From: a bacterium BMS3Abin14
Lineage (GTDB): Bacteria > BMS3Abin14
Assembly: GCA_002897695.1 (NCBI GenBank)
Contig: BDTG01000043.1
Span: 71,934 to 135,933 of the forward strand
Length of the DNA stretch: 64,000 bases
Reading direction: 5' to 3'
In this document: piece by piece, positions 50,435-59,016 of the stretch
Layout of the letters: each line of letters starts with the position of its first letter
Numbering within the stretch: the stretch's first letter is position 1
Made by a program: the position numbers and the translations under genes
The notes under the pieces: model-generated
Seen by the model: the letters and a program-made list of their open reading frames with translations, nothing else
What the model was told of the DNA's origin: nothing
Databases searched by the model: none

Positions 50435-52720
50435 TTAAAGGACAGGGCTGTTGTGCATCGCCTTGATGCGTTCCCACCTCCGGTCCACCTCCCGCTGAAA
50501 TTCCTCGACGATATGCGCGTTTTCCGGCTTGGTGAGGTGGCGCGTCTTTCCCATGGTCTTGAGCCAATCCATTGTGGGTATCTTGTTTCCCTTATCCTCC
50601 GGATTATAGGTGAGGCGGGTTATCCCGTGCCTGATCTCGTAAAGCGGGAAGAAGCACGAATCCACGGCCTTCTGGATGATACTCACGGAATCTCTCTCCA
50701 CCGTCCTCCAGCCCAGAGGGCAGATGGAAAGTATCTTGGCGAAAACGAACCCTTCCTCTCCGGCCACCTTCTGGGCTATGGCGGCTTTACGCACCATGTC
50801 CCTCGGCTGGGATTCAACGGCGGTGAACACATAGGGCATGTGGCACCCGGCCATTATCTGCACCGTGTCCTTGTGGTGGAAGGATTTGCCCTTCTCCGCC
50901 GGCCCCACGTTGGATGTGGAAGTGCGGTGTCCCAGGGGCGTCGTGAAGGACAACTGGGCGCCGGTATTCATGTATCCCTCGTTATCATACTCGAGGAGGA
51001 TCATCCTGTGTCCACGGAGTGCGGTCCCTATGCTCGGACCCTGCCCGATGTCGTGCCCACCGTCACCGGTAACCATGATGAAGGTAAAGTCCTCATCCCC
51101 CGGCAGTTCTCCCCTCTCTACCCTGGTGTGGTAGGCCTCCACCAGCCCGCTCATGGTTGGGGCCCCGTTCTGGAAGAGGTTGTGAATATACGTCACCCGG
51201 TGGGAGCTGTAGGGATAACCGGTGGTAACGACCATCCCGCATCCTGTGGCAAAAAGAACCACCACGTTTCCCTCGATTCCTTTAAGGAAAATGTTCAGAT
51301 TGGGAAAGATTCCGCATCCGGGGCAGGCGCCGTGCCCCGGGAGTATCCTCTTGGGCTTGGCGGCAAGCTTTCTCTTGTTGAAGCCTTTCAGCAATACCCC
51401 TTCGTCCGTCTCCTCCAGGCGGAAGATCCCCGGGGATGTCCTTTCCTTTGTCAACGGATCGAGCACCCTCTCCATGGGGGATTCGGGATCGCCGGGATTT
51501 GCCCCATGATACTCGAAAGGGACCTGGACCTTCCCGGTCTTTGCGGTCTCAAGGGCCTCTCCAAGCATCTCAACAGCATCCTCGATGTAGAAGTCCCTGC
51601 CTCCCAGTCCATAAATCCTCGATATTACGCGTGTTTTATTGGCAGGATCGTCCTTGAGGGCGGCCTTGACCTCCATGGCCATGTTTCCGTTCCAGGCCCC
51701 GTAGCTGTCGGCCCTGTCACCAACCAGGAGGCCCTTTGTCCCGGAGAAAAGCCGGATTACCTCCTCCCTGGGAAATGGCCTGATCACGTTGGGAGCGACA
51801 ATGCCGACTTTTTTGCCCTCGGCACGAAGCATGTCGACAGCGATTTTGGCAGTGTCGTAGGCCGAGTTCAGGACAAACAGGGCAGCGTCCGCGTCCTCCA
51901 TCTGGTAGGTATTCATGAGCGAATAGGTGCGCCCGGACATGGCTCCGTACTCCTGGAACATTCCGGGAAGCGCCTTGTATGCGGCCTCCATGGCCATGGA
52001 TTGCTGTTTCTTGTTGTTTATGAGGTCGGGTTCATTCATATAGGGCCCGATGGTAACCGGGTTGTTCGGGTCAAGAGCGTGATTTTCCTGGACTTTCGTC
52101 CCGAGCCAGTCCCGGACGACCTGAGGATCCTCGAAATAGTGGACACGCCTCTTCTGGTGGCTGGTGAAGAAGCCGTCGTAGGCGACCATGACAGGAAGCC
52201 TCACATCGGGAAGTTCCCCAAGCTTGACCGCCACGATGTCCAGGTCATAGACCATCTGGGGATCTTTAGCCAGAAGGATGATCCAGCCCGTGTTCAGGGC
52301 CATCATGATGTCGCTGTGGTCGCCCTTGATATTCAGAGGCCCGGAAACCGAGCGGGTAGCGACATTCAGGACCATCGGGTACCGGCATCCGGATTGGACC
52401 GGAAGCTGTTCCATGGAAAAGAGAAGGCCGTTGGCGGAGGTGGCGTTGAAAACGCGTGCACCGCCGGCTGTCGCCCCGAAACAGATACCCGCTGCGCCAT
52501 GCTCTCCGTCTCCCGGGATCATGGTGATATTGTGCTTGCCCTCCGCCTTCATGGCGTCCAGGGCTTCGGCAACCTGGGTGGACGGGGTAATGGGATAGTA
52601 GCCCATAATCGTGAAATCGATATGCTGGGCGGCAATGGCGCCTATGTGGTTGCCATCCTGGAGGTCCACTTTCTGAGGGTATGGTGTTGTGGTTTTACCG
52701 GCTTTTTTTGCTGTGCTCAT
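50435..52720 (-). CDS. 2-oxoacid:ferredoxin oxidoreductase, fused alpha/beta
   Basis: 761 residues. The N-terminal ~430 residues are the pyrimidine-binding alpha part (MGYYPITPSTQVAEALD), the C-terminal ~300 the TPP-binding beta part (GHGACPGCGIFPNLNIFLKG, GDGGHDIGQGPS). CX2C and a further Cys in TGCGMV bind a 4Fe-4S. Converts a 2-oxoacid and CoA to acyl-CoA with reduced ferredoxin. Substrate (pyruvate, 2-oxoisovalerate or other) is not fixed. ATG overlaps the gamma gene stop. Confidence 0.9.
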   Translation of the reverse strand: MSTAKKAGKTTTPYPQKVDLQDGNHIGAIAAQHIDFTIMGYYPITPSTQVAEALDAMKAEGKHNITMIPGDGEHGAAGICFGATAGGARVFNATSANGLLFSMEQLPVQSGCRYPMVLNVATRSVSGPLNIKGDHSDIMMALNTGWIILLAKDPQMVYDLDIVAVKLGELPDVRLPVMVAYDGFFTSHQKRRVHYFEDPQVVRDWLGTKVQENHALDPNNPVTIGPYMNEPDLINNKKQQSMAMEAAYKALPGMFQEYGAMSGRTYSLMNTYQMEDADAALFVLNSAYDTAKIAVDMLRAEGKKVGIVAPNVIRPFPREEVIRLFSGTKGLLVGDRADSYGAWNGNMAMEVKAALKDDPANKTRVISRIYGLGGRDFYIEDAVEMLGEALETAKTGKVQVPFEYHGANPGDPESPMERVLDPLTKERTSPGIFRLEETDEGVLLKGFNKRKLAAKPKRILPGHGACPGCGIFPNLNIFLKGIEGNVVVLFATGCGMVVTTGYPYSSHRVTYIHNLFQNGAPTMSGLVEAYHTRVERGELPGDEDFTFIMVTGDGGHDIGQGPSIGTALRGHRMILLEYDNEGYMNTGAQLSFTTPLGHRTSTSNVGPAEKGKSFHHKDTVQIMAGCHMPYVFTAVESQPRDMVRKAAIAQKVAGEEGFVFAKILSICPLGWRTVERDSVSIIQKAVDSCFFPLYEIRHGITRLTYNPEDKGNKIPTMDWLKTMGKTRHLTKPENAHIVEEFQREVDRRWERIKAMHNSPVL

Positions 52721-53718
52721 AGCACCCTCCTGAGATCTGCTCTGATGCTCTTGACGTCAACGCCGGACTCCTCTTCCGCGGTCAGCGCTTCCACGGGACA
52801 GATCTCCACGCATCGCAGACATCCCTTGCAGTATTGGTAGTCAACTCCGAGCATGAAGGCGGTCTCACGCCCCTTTTCATCCTTTCCCATCTCGAAAACC
52901 ATACAGTAATCAGGACAGGTAATGTCACAGTCGCCGCAGTGAATGCATTTGTCCTCATGCCAGAGGGGGAAATATCCCACGCGGGAGGCGTGATTGTTTT
53001 TGAGGATCGTATTCCCGGGGTTGGTGATTACCCCGCCCATCGGTTCCGTCAGGTAGCCAAGAGCCGGCTGGGGCCTGTGGCTTTCAAGGGCGGGGAACTT
53101 TTCAATCGAGGAAAAATCCTGCGTTTCAATGTCACTGTAACCCCTGTCGAAAGCCCTCATGTTTCCATCGATCAGATGTGGATAACGTTTGCCTATCTTG
53201 TCCTTGATGATGTTTTTAATCGCCTCCGGATCGATGAATCCGGAGGCCCTGCTGATGGCCCCCAGCATGGCCGTGTTAAGGGGGACTTTCTCCTCCATGG
53301 AGATCTTCATGGCATCCACACAGAATACCTTGCAGCCGGTTATTTCCATGAGGGTCATGGCATCCTCAGGGGATCGCGTGGTGTTGATAACCACAACCCC
53401 GCCCCTGGAAAAGCCCTGTGTTATGGGGACGGATCCAATGAGCTGTTCCGTGAAAACGGCCAGAAGGTGGGGCTCCTCTACGGGGGAATTGTTTGTAATG
53501 GCCTTATCGCCGGCGCACAACCTGACAAATGCCTTCACCGGCGTGCCTTTCTTCTCGGATCCATAACTGGAGAAGTTGACCGCGTTCAACCCCATTTCGA
53601 TTATTAAGGCCTCGGTGAGGATCTGCCCTGCAAGGTTGGCCCCCATTCCCCCGATGCTCTCCATGCGGATCTCGTAGTAACCCAGTTCATTGGTAATGGG
53701 TATCCTGGTTTCCGACAT
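52717..53718 (-). CDS. 2-oxoacid:ferredoxin oxidoreductase, fused gamma/delta
   Basis: 333 residues. Gamma domain (ESIGGMGANLAGQILTEA) plus a C-terminal ferredoxin domain with two 4Fe-4S sites, CIHCGDCDITCPDYC and CKGCLRCVEICP. Works with the fused alpha/beta product. ATG 53718 behind GGAG; the frame upstream reads through the tRNA and is not coding. Confidence 0.9.
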   Translation of the reverse strand: MSETRIPITNELGYYEIRMESIGGMGANLAGQILTEALIIEMGLNAVNFSSYGSEKKGTPVKAFVRLCAGDKAITNNSPVEEPHLLAVFTEQLIGSVPITQGFSRGGVVVINTTRSPEDAMTLMEITGCKVFCVDAMKISMEEKVPLNTAMLGAISRASGFIDPEAIKNIIKDKIGKRYPHLIDGNMRAFDRGYSDIETQDFSSIEKFPALESHRPQPALGYLTEPMGGVITNPGNTILKNNHASRVGYFPLWHEDKCIHCGDCDITCPDYCMVFEMGKDEKGRETAFMLGVDYQYCKGCLRCVEICPVEALTAEEESGVDVKSIRADLRRVL

Positions 53719-53775
53719 TCCCTGCTCTCCTTTCCTGCGGTACTGCCATATCCGTTTGTAATCAATAAAGTAAAG

Positions 53776-53798
53776 AAAGGGGAGAAGACCTCCCCTTT
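53776..53798 (-). terminator. leader hairpin of the oxidoreductase operon
   Basis: AAAGGGGAG-loop-CTCCCCTTT, perfect 9-bp stem with a T-rich 3' side, inside the leader. Possible attenuator. Confidence 0.5.
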
Positions 53799-53821
53799 TA
53801 ATCTCATCCTGCAACCCGATA

Positions 53822-53849
53822 CTTATAATGGATGCGATTGACCTGTCAA
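53822..53849 (-). promoter_or_regulatory. promoter of the oxidoreductase operon
   Basis: TTGACA (53849-53844), 16-nt spacer, TATAAG (53827-53822), between the tRNA 3' end and the gamma gene. The leader would be about 95 nt. Confidence 0.65.
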
Positions 53850-53856
53850 GATGAAA

Positions 53857-53943
53857 TGGTGGGGAAGGAGGGAATCGAACCCTCACGCCGTTACCGGCCC
53901 GGGATTTTAAGTCCCGTGCGTCTACCATTTCCGCCACTCCCCC
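53857..53943 (-). tRNA. tRNA-Leu (anticodon TAA)
   Basis: 87 nt with encoded CCA. Acceptor GGGGGAG pairs with CTTCCCC; anticodon stem-loop CGGGA-CTTAAAA-TCCCG; a long variable arm (GGGCCGGTAACGGC region) and GGTTCGATTCC T-arm, as in class II tRNAs. Reads UUA and UUG. Confidence 0.95.
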
Positions 53944-54165
53944 ATAAGATAACCAATTCAACGGGTTATTTATCTGTTGCTGATGTATAACTTAAAGTTT
54001 TTGTGCACAATTCACTCTGTCCTGCCTGCCTTGTCTGCCCCGTCTGCCCGCCGAAGCTTCATGCGAAGGTGGGAGCTAAGCCGAAGGGAGCAAGTGAAGC
54101 GTGTCCAAGGGTGGTGCATCAGCTTGTTGTCAGCGGCAAACATTCTAGCAGGAATCGGATGCAGG
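53944..54165. other. intergenic between tRNA-Leu and the acyltransferase
   Basis: No gene seen. Carries CCCGCC-GAAGCTTCATGCGAA-GGTGGG (54047-54073), an imperfect palindrome, and a CTGCC-rich stretch before it. The tRNA promoter should lie in the AT-rich left part, but I could not define it. Confidence 0.5.
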
Positions 54166-55083
54166 TCAATACTGCCCTTTCGCGTAGATTGTCCTGTTAT
54201 CCCCCTCCGGCCGCGTCTTGAACCGCTTGTAGCTCCAGAGGTACTGTCCGGGATCCTCCCGGACACAGCTTTCCACCGCCCTGTTCAGGGCAGCTGCCGA
54301 TATCTCCGGGTCATCACTTTTTATCTCCTCAGGGACAGTTCGAATGAAAACATCGTATCCCCCACCTCGGGGCAGCCTCAGTGCGAAGTTTGCAAGCACC
54401 TCGGCTCCTGATCTCCTGGCCAGCCTTGAGGCAAGGAGCATGGTGCTCGCCTGGACCCCAAAGAACGGGGCGAAGACACTTCCTTCTCGCCCCGGATCCT
54501 GATCAGGCAGGATAGCGACGAGTTCCCCGCGCTGGAGGGCGCGGAACAGGGAACGAATGCCGGCAGGCGTTGTGGGAACGAGCCGGGCACCCTCGAGTTG
54601 GCGCCCGGACAGAACAAAACCCTGGAGAGAGGGCATCCGGAGGGGCCTGAAAAGAGCGGTAATCGGATAGTTCAGGGCAAGATAGTGGGACAGAAACTCC
54701 CAGGATCCAAGGTGCGGCACGAGCAGGATCACTCCTTTTCCTGTTTTGAATGCCGATTCGAGGATCTCCCCTCCGTTTACCTGCTGCACAAATTTACCGG
54801 AGTCGGGTCTCCTGCGGCCCCAGAAAACGGCAAGCTCCATGAACCCCTTGCAGGTCTCCTTCAGGCTGCCTTGCTCCAGTTCTCTGAATCGGTCTGCATC
54901 AATCCCGGGGAAGCACACATTCAGGTTCGAGCGGGTGATCCACCTCGGTTCGTTGGGAAAAGAGGCCAGTATTAACCCGATGCCAGAGCCTATTCCGTGC
55001 AGGACACGGAGCGGCAGCACGGACCCGGCTTTCAGAAAAAGGATGATGAATCTGGATAAAAGGGTATGCACCTTTCCCGTCAA
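54166..55083 (-). CDS. lysophospholipid acyltransferase (LpxL/HtrB family)
   Basis: 305 residues, N-terminal membrane segment, then VPHLGSWEFLSHY (HX4E catalytic), PDQDPGREGSVFAPFFG and GAEVLANFALRLPRGGGYDVFI. Late acylation of lipid A, or a related lipid. TTG 55083 overlaps the pckA stop; GTG 55071 is an alternative. Implies a Gram-negative envelope. Confidence 0.88.
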   Translation of the reverse strand: MTGKVHTLLSRFIILFLKAGSVLPLRVLHGIGSGIGLILASFPNEPRWITRSNLNVCFPGIDADRFRELEQGSLKETCKGFMELAVFWGRRRPDSGKFVQQVNGGEILESAFKTGKGVILLVPHLGSWEFLSHYLALNYPITALFRPLRMPSLQGFVLSGRQLEGARLVPTTPAGIRSLFRALQRGELVAILPDQDPGREGSVFAPFFGVQASTMLLASRLARRSGAEVLANFALRLPRGGGYDVFIRTVPEEIKSDDPEISAAALNRAVESCVREDPGQYLWSYKRFKTRPEGDNRTIYAKGQY

Positions 55084-56684
55084 TCTATGTGCGGTCCAGC
55101 CGCCTTGACCTCCGGAATGAGATTGGCATCGAATTCCTTGAAGTTTTCGACGAACAGGCCGGCCAGTTCTCTGGCTTTAGCGTCGTATGCTCCCTTATCA
55201 GCCCAGCTCTCCCGGGGATCGAGGATCTTTGTCGGGACTCCCTCACACAGTGTCGGGACGTCGAAACCGAAGACAGGGTCACGACGCATGGGGACATCGT
55301 CCAGTTTCCCCTCGAGGGCGGCGTTGAGAAGGGCGCGGGTGTGCAAAATGGATATCCTCTCCCCCACGCCATACGGCCCACCTATCCATCCTGTATTGAC
55401 CAGCCAGCACTTCGAGCCGTGACGGGTTATCTTGTCTCTCAGGAGCTCAGCGTAGACGGATGGAGGAAGAGCCATGAAGGGCGCGCCAAAACAGGCGCTG
55501 AACGTTGCCTCCGGCTCGGCCCCCATTCCGGCGACAGTTCCGCTGACCACGGCGGTGTATCCGGAAAGGAAATAGTATTTGGCCTGCATGGGTGATAGAC
55601 GGGCGATGGGCGGCATGATCCCGAAGGCATCGGCGGTCAGCATGACGACATTCCTGGGGTGCCCCGCGACACCCGGGACAATGGAATTGGGAATCCGATC
55701 TATATTGTAGGCGGCCCTTGTATTTTCCGTAAGGGTATTATCGTCAAGATTGACCCTGTGGGTTTTTCCGTCGAGGGTGACGTTCTCAAGGATGGTCCCG
55801 AACTTCCTGGTAGCCTCGTATATGGCGGGCTCGGCCTCCCTGGACAGGCGGATGACCTTGGCGTAGCACCCTCCTTCAAAGTTGAAAATGCCCTCATCGC
55901 TCCAGCCGTGCTCATCATCGCCGATAAGATTCCTGTTGGGGTCCGACGAGAGGGTTGTTTTTCCGGTCCCTGACAGCCCGAAAAAGACGGCAGCATCACC
56001 GTCTTTTCCGACATTGGCGCTGCAGTGCATGGAGAGGACTTTTTTCTGAGGCAAAAGGTAGTTCAGGATCGTGAATATGGATTTTTTCATCTCCCCGGCA
56101 TAACTCGTCCCACCAATGAGGACCAGTTTTCTGGCAAAATTGACGATGATGAACGCTTCGGAGTTGGTACCGTCAATTTCGGGAACCGCGTGGAATTTGG
56201 GCATGTGGATGACTGTAAACTCCGGGATGAAGCCCTTGAGTTTTTCCCGATCGGCTATCTGGACGAACATGTTCCGCGCAAAGAGGCTCAGCCATGCCTT
56301 TTCGGTGATAATCCTGATGGGAATGCTGTAGCGTGGGTCCGTTCCTGCGTGACAGTCCTGAATAAAGAGATCCTCGCCCTGAAGGTATCCCAGAAGCCTG
56401 TGGTATAGAGCCTGGAAACGTTCAGGTTCGAAAGGGCGGTTAGCCTTGCCCCACCAGATCATGTCCTGGCTGGACGGTTCTCTTACGAGGAACTTGTCGT
56501 TGGCTGCCCTGCCCGTGTAATGTCCCGTCCTGACCAGCAGCGGCCCCATGTGTCCCAGAAGACCTTCACGCCTTCTGATGGCCTCCTCGTAAAGAACGGG
56601 GGTTGAGGACGTCCAGAAGACATTCCCGACATTCCTGATCCCATGTTCTTCGATGGGATAATATCCGTGATCCATTCCTTCCAT
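55080..56684 (-). CDS. pckA: phosphoenolpyruvate carboxykinase (ATP)
   Basis: 534 residues. Oxaloacetate plus ATP to PEP and CO2. Kinase-1a motif GLSGTGKTTLSSD, DDEHGW metal site, EGGCYAK, MPPIARLSPMQAKYYFLSGYTA. Family length. ATG 56684 after GAGGAGG. Confidence 0.95.
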   Translation of the reverse strand: MEGMDHGYYPIEEHGIRNVGNVFWTSSTPVLYEEAIRRREGLLGHMGPLLVRTGHYTGRAANDKFLVREPSSQDMIWWGKANRPFEPERFQALYHRLLGYLQGEDLFIQDCHAGTDPRYSIPIRIITEKAWLSLFARNMFVQIADREKLKGFIPEFTVIHMPKFHAVPEIDGTNSEAFIIVNFARKLVLIGGTSYAGEMKKSIFTILNYLLPQKKVLSMHCSANVGKDGDAAVFFGLSGTGKTTLSSDPNRNLIGDDEHGWSDEGIFNFEGGCYAKVIRLSREAEPAIYEATRKFGTILENVTLDGKTHRVNLDDNTLTENTRAAYNIDRIPNSIVPGVAGHPRNVVMLTADAFGIMPPIARLSPMQAKYYFLSGYTAVVSGTVAGMGAEPEATFSACFGAPFMALPPSVYAELLRDKITRHGSKCWLVNTGWIGGPYGVGERISILHTRALLNAALEGKLDDVPMRRDPVFGFDVPTLCEGVPTKILDPRESWADKGAYDAKARELAGLFVENFKEFDANLIPEVKAAGPHID

Positions 56685-56987
56685 GCAAGTTCCTCCTCTT
56701 CTGCAGAAAATAAAGGTTCATTCAGCTAAACTGCAAGTATTTTAGCAGATTTACCGTATAACCACCATATCCCTCGAGGATCATGGATCATGTGCCTGCG
56801 CACTCTTCCTTCCCCTTGCCCAAAGAAGAACCATTATGTATACCCTTGATATAGTCGCAAAAGATCCATTGATGGCTGCTTGTGAAGTCATCATCCATAG
56901 GTAGGGTCCTGGAAAGTCCAGCTGTGTAGGTGAGATGCATTGTTTTTCAGGAAAGATCCTGTGCGAGGCGGCTAAAGGGAGAGAACG
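56685..56987. other. intergenic between divergent pckA and chemotaxis-like gene
   Basis: No gene seen. CTGCAAGTATTTTAGCAG at about 56730 is a small inverted repeat and possible operator for pckA. A GATGACTT-type repeat copy is at 56852. No strong promoter was identified. Confidence 0.5.
56852..56895. repeat. GATGACTT-type element, copy
   Basis: TAGTCGCAAAAGATCCAT, then TGTGAAGTCATCATC. Matches both the long hairpin at 22748 and, reversed, the distal part of the copy at 16506. Confidence 0.6.
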
Positions 56988-59003
56988 ATGGATAGGGAAA
57001 AGACAAGGGAAGGCGCCGAAGTAAAAATGCGGCCACGGGCAGGAAACCAGATCACCACCAATGCCGTCAAGGGGAGCCTTATAGGGATCTGTGCTCCCGT
57101 TGGGTGGCTGGCCATTGACGCCCTCTTTTTCAGATCCTCCGGATCCTCCATTTTCGGGTATCTGGCGAACCAGATCGCCGGGGACGTCCATTCCCTCTTC
57201 ATCCTCCTTTACATGCTCTTCGGCACATCCCTGGCAATGGGAACTTTCGGCGCTCTCATCGGGAGGAAGAACATGAGGCTGCTGGATGAAGAAAAACGGA
57301 TGTCGGATACCTACAAACTTTTCATGCAGAAGGAGGAAAAGTTCGAACAGCGCCTTTTCAGTCTCCAGAACAGGATGCGGGGAATTACCAAAGTCAGCGC
57401 TTCCATCCAGGCATCCGCCGAGCTCAAGGATGTTTTTCGTCTGTGCGCCGACGGTATACACGACGTGCTGGATTTCGACAGGGTTAATATTTTTCTTGTG
57501 AACCGGAAAACCGGCATGCTCGAATGCCAGGAGACGAGGGGCAATCTTAACGAGGCCATTACCGACATTCGGGTCCCTTTGACCGATGCCGGGGGCATCC
57601 TTAATCTCACAATCCAAGATGACCGTGCCTATGTTGTGAGGGGGGTGGAGGAGATGAAGCCTGAGTACCGCCTTGGCCACCCCTACGACCGCATAAAGGC
57701 GATCCGGTCCATATCCTTCATGCTCATTCCTTTTCACGACGGCCAGGAACCGGTGGGTCTGTTCGCCGTCGACAACAAGTTCAAAAAAGAGGCCATCAAC
57801 GACGAGGAGGTTGACATCATCATGGTTCTGGCGGATCAGACCTCGGTGGCCATCTCCAACATCAGGCTTATTAATGGGATCAGGCGAATGGACGACCTCA
57901 TGGGGCAGGCGTTTACCACCATAAAGGACAGGAGAGAACGATACGCGGAGGAGACCCAGAAGTTGGCCATGTCCACCACCAGTTTCAGGAAGTCCGCCGA
58001 AACCATGACCATGGATGCGGAAGAGATGCTTGTGGCCTCGGACCAGGAGATGAAAATTGCTGACGATTTCGACCGTGCTGGAGTTGAGGTGGCCAACCAG
58101 ATGGATGAGCTGACATCCTCCATGGAGGAGATAACCCGGGTGGTCCGGAACATGGGGGAAACCCTCCAGGATATCAGGACAAGGGCGGAAGAATCCGCCC
58201 TTGCGGACGAACGGGTCAAGGAAGAGGTGTCATCCGGGGAGGACGTCTTCAGGGAGGCCGGTCAGGGCATCGAGAACCTTGATCAGTCGACCGATGCGTT
58301 TTTCAGGACCATGGAGGACTTGGCGGCCAGATCGGAGGACGTCCAGGAGATGGTCAAGGTCATAGACGATGTAATGGCTCAGACCAAGCTTCTGGCCCTG
58401 AATGCATCTATTATCGCCGCCCAGGCGGGAAGCCATGGTAGAAGCTTTGCCGTCGTAGCCGATGAGATAGGGAAACTTTCCAGAGATGTTGAGGGCTTCA
58501 CCGGAAAAATCAAATCCGCCATGGACGGATTTAAAAGTGACCTCCAGAAACTCATCGGGGGAACAGGAGAAATAAAGGCTGAGGTGAATACCGCGGTTGA
58601 TAATTCCAGAAAAATGGAAGGCATTTTCAACAGAATAAGCCAGACCTTCGAAAAATCACACGACATCAGCCTTTCCATACGGGATGAGACCCAGCGCCAG
58701 GTGAAATCCGTGGTGAGCGTGGTCGAAACCGCAGAGCAGGTCCAATCCCTGGCTTCAGGCCTCAGGGAAGGGGCCGATCAGTACAGGGCCAAGGCGGACA
58801 TCATCACCAAATCGGCCAATAGCATGCGGGAGATTTCAAACAGGCTGACCACCACGGCCAAAAGCAACCAGTCCGAGAGTAAAACCCTTCTTCAGACGGT
58901 CAACGACTCCGAGCAGATTTTAGAGACACTCTTCGTAAGCCTGCAGGAGTGGAGGGAATTGGGAAAGGATCTGCTGAAGGAACTGGAGGCTTTCGGAGTC
59001 TGA
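56988..59003 (+). CDS. GAF and methyl-accepting chemotaxis-like signalling protein
   Basis: 671 residues. Two membrane segments (about 28-48 and 65-90), a coiled coil, a GAF domain (about 130-295), and a C-terminal MCP-type helical signalling domain whose hairpin reads LLALNASIIAAQAGSHGRSF, against the usual NAxIEAARAGExGRGF. The Glu-Ala-Ala-Arg core is thus altered, so CheA/CheW coupling may be weak. No che genes are near. ATG behind GGGAGAG. Confidence 0.88.
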   Translation: MDREKTREGAEVKMRPRAGNQITTNAVKGSLIGICAPVGWLAIDALFFRSSGSSIFGYLANQIAGDVHSLFILLYMLFGTSLAMGTFGALIGRKNMRLLDEEKRMSDTYKLFMQKEEKFEQRLFSLQNRMRGITKVSASIQASAELKDVFRLCADGIHDVLDFDRVNIFLVNRKTGMLECQETRGNLNEAITDIRVPLTDAGGILNLTIQDDRAYVVRGVEEMKPEYRLGHPYDRIKAIRSISFMLIPFHDGQEPVGLFAVDNKFKKEAINDEEVDIIMVLADQTSVAISNIRLINGIRRMDDLMGQAFTTIKDRRERYAEETQKLAMSTTSFRKSAETMTMDAEEMLVASDQEMKIADDFDRAGVEVANQMDELTSSMEEITRVVRNMGETLQDIRTRAEESALADERVKEEVSSGEDVFREAGQGIENLDQSTDAFFRTMEDLAARSEDVQEMVKVIDDVMAQTKLLALNASIIAAQAGSHGRSFAVVADEIGKLSRDVEGFTGKIKSAMDGFKSDLQKLIGGTGEIKAEVNTAVDNSRKMEGIFNRISQTFEKSHDISLSIRDETQRQVKSVVSVVETAEQVQSLASGLREGADQYRAKADIITKSANSMREISNRLTTTAKSNQSESKTLLQTVNDSEQILETLFVSLQEWRELGKDLLKELEAFGV

Positions 59004-59016
59004 CTCCGCCTCGCCC

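Noticed and set aside
50453-52840. 795-codon open frame antisense to the oxidoreductase gene
   Set aside because: It is the mirror of a well-recognised alpha/beta protein, has His/Gly/Pro-rich low-complexity content and matches no family.
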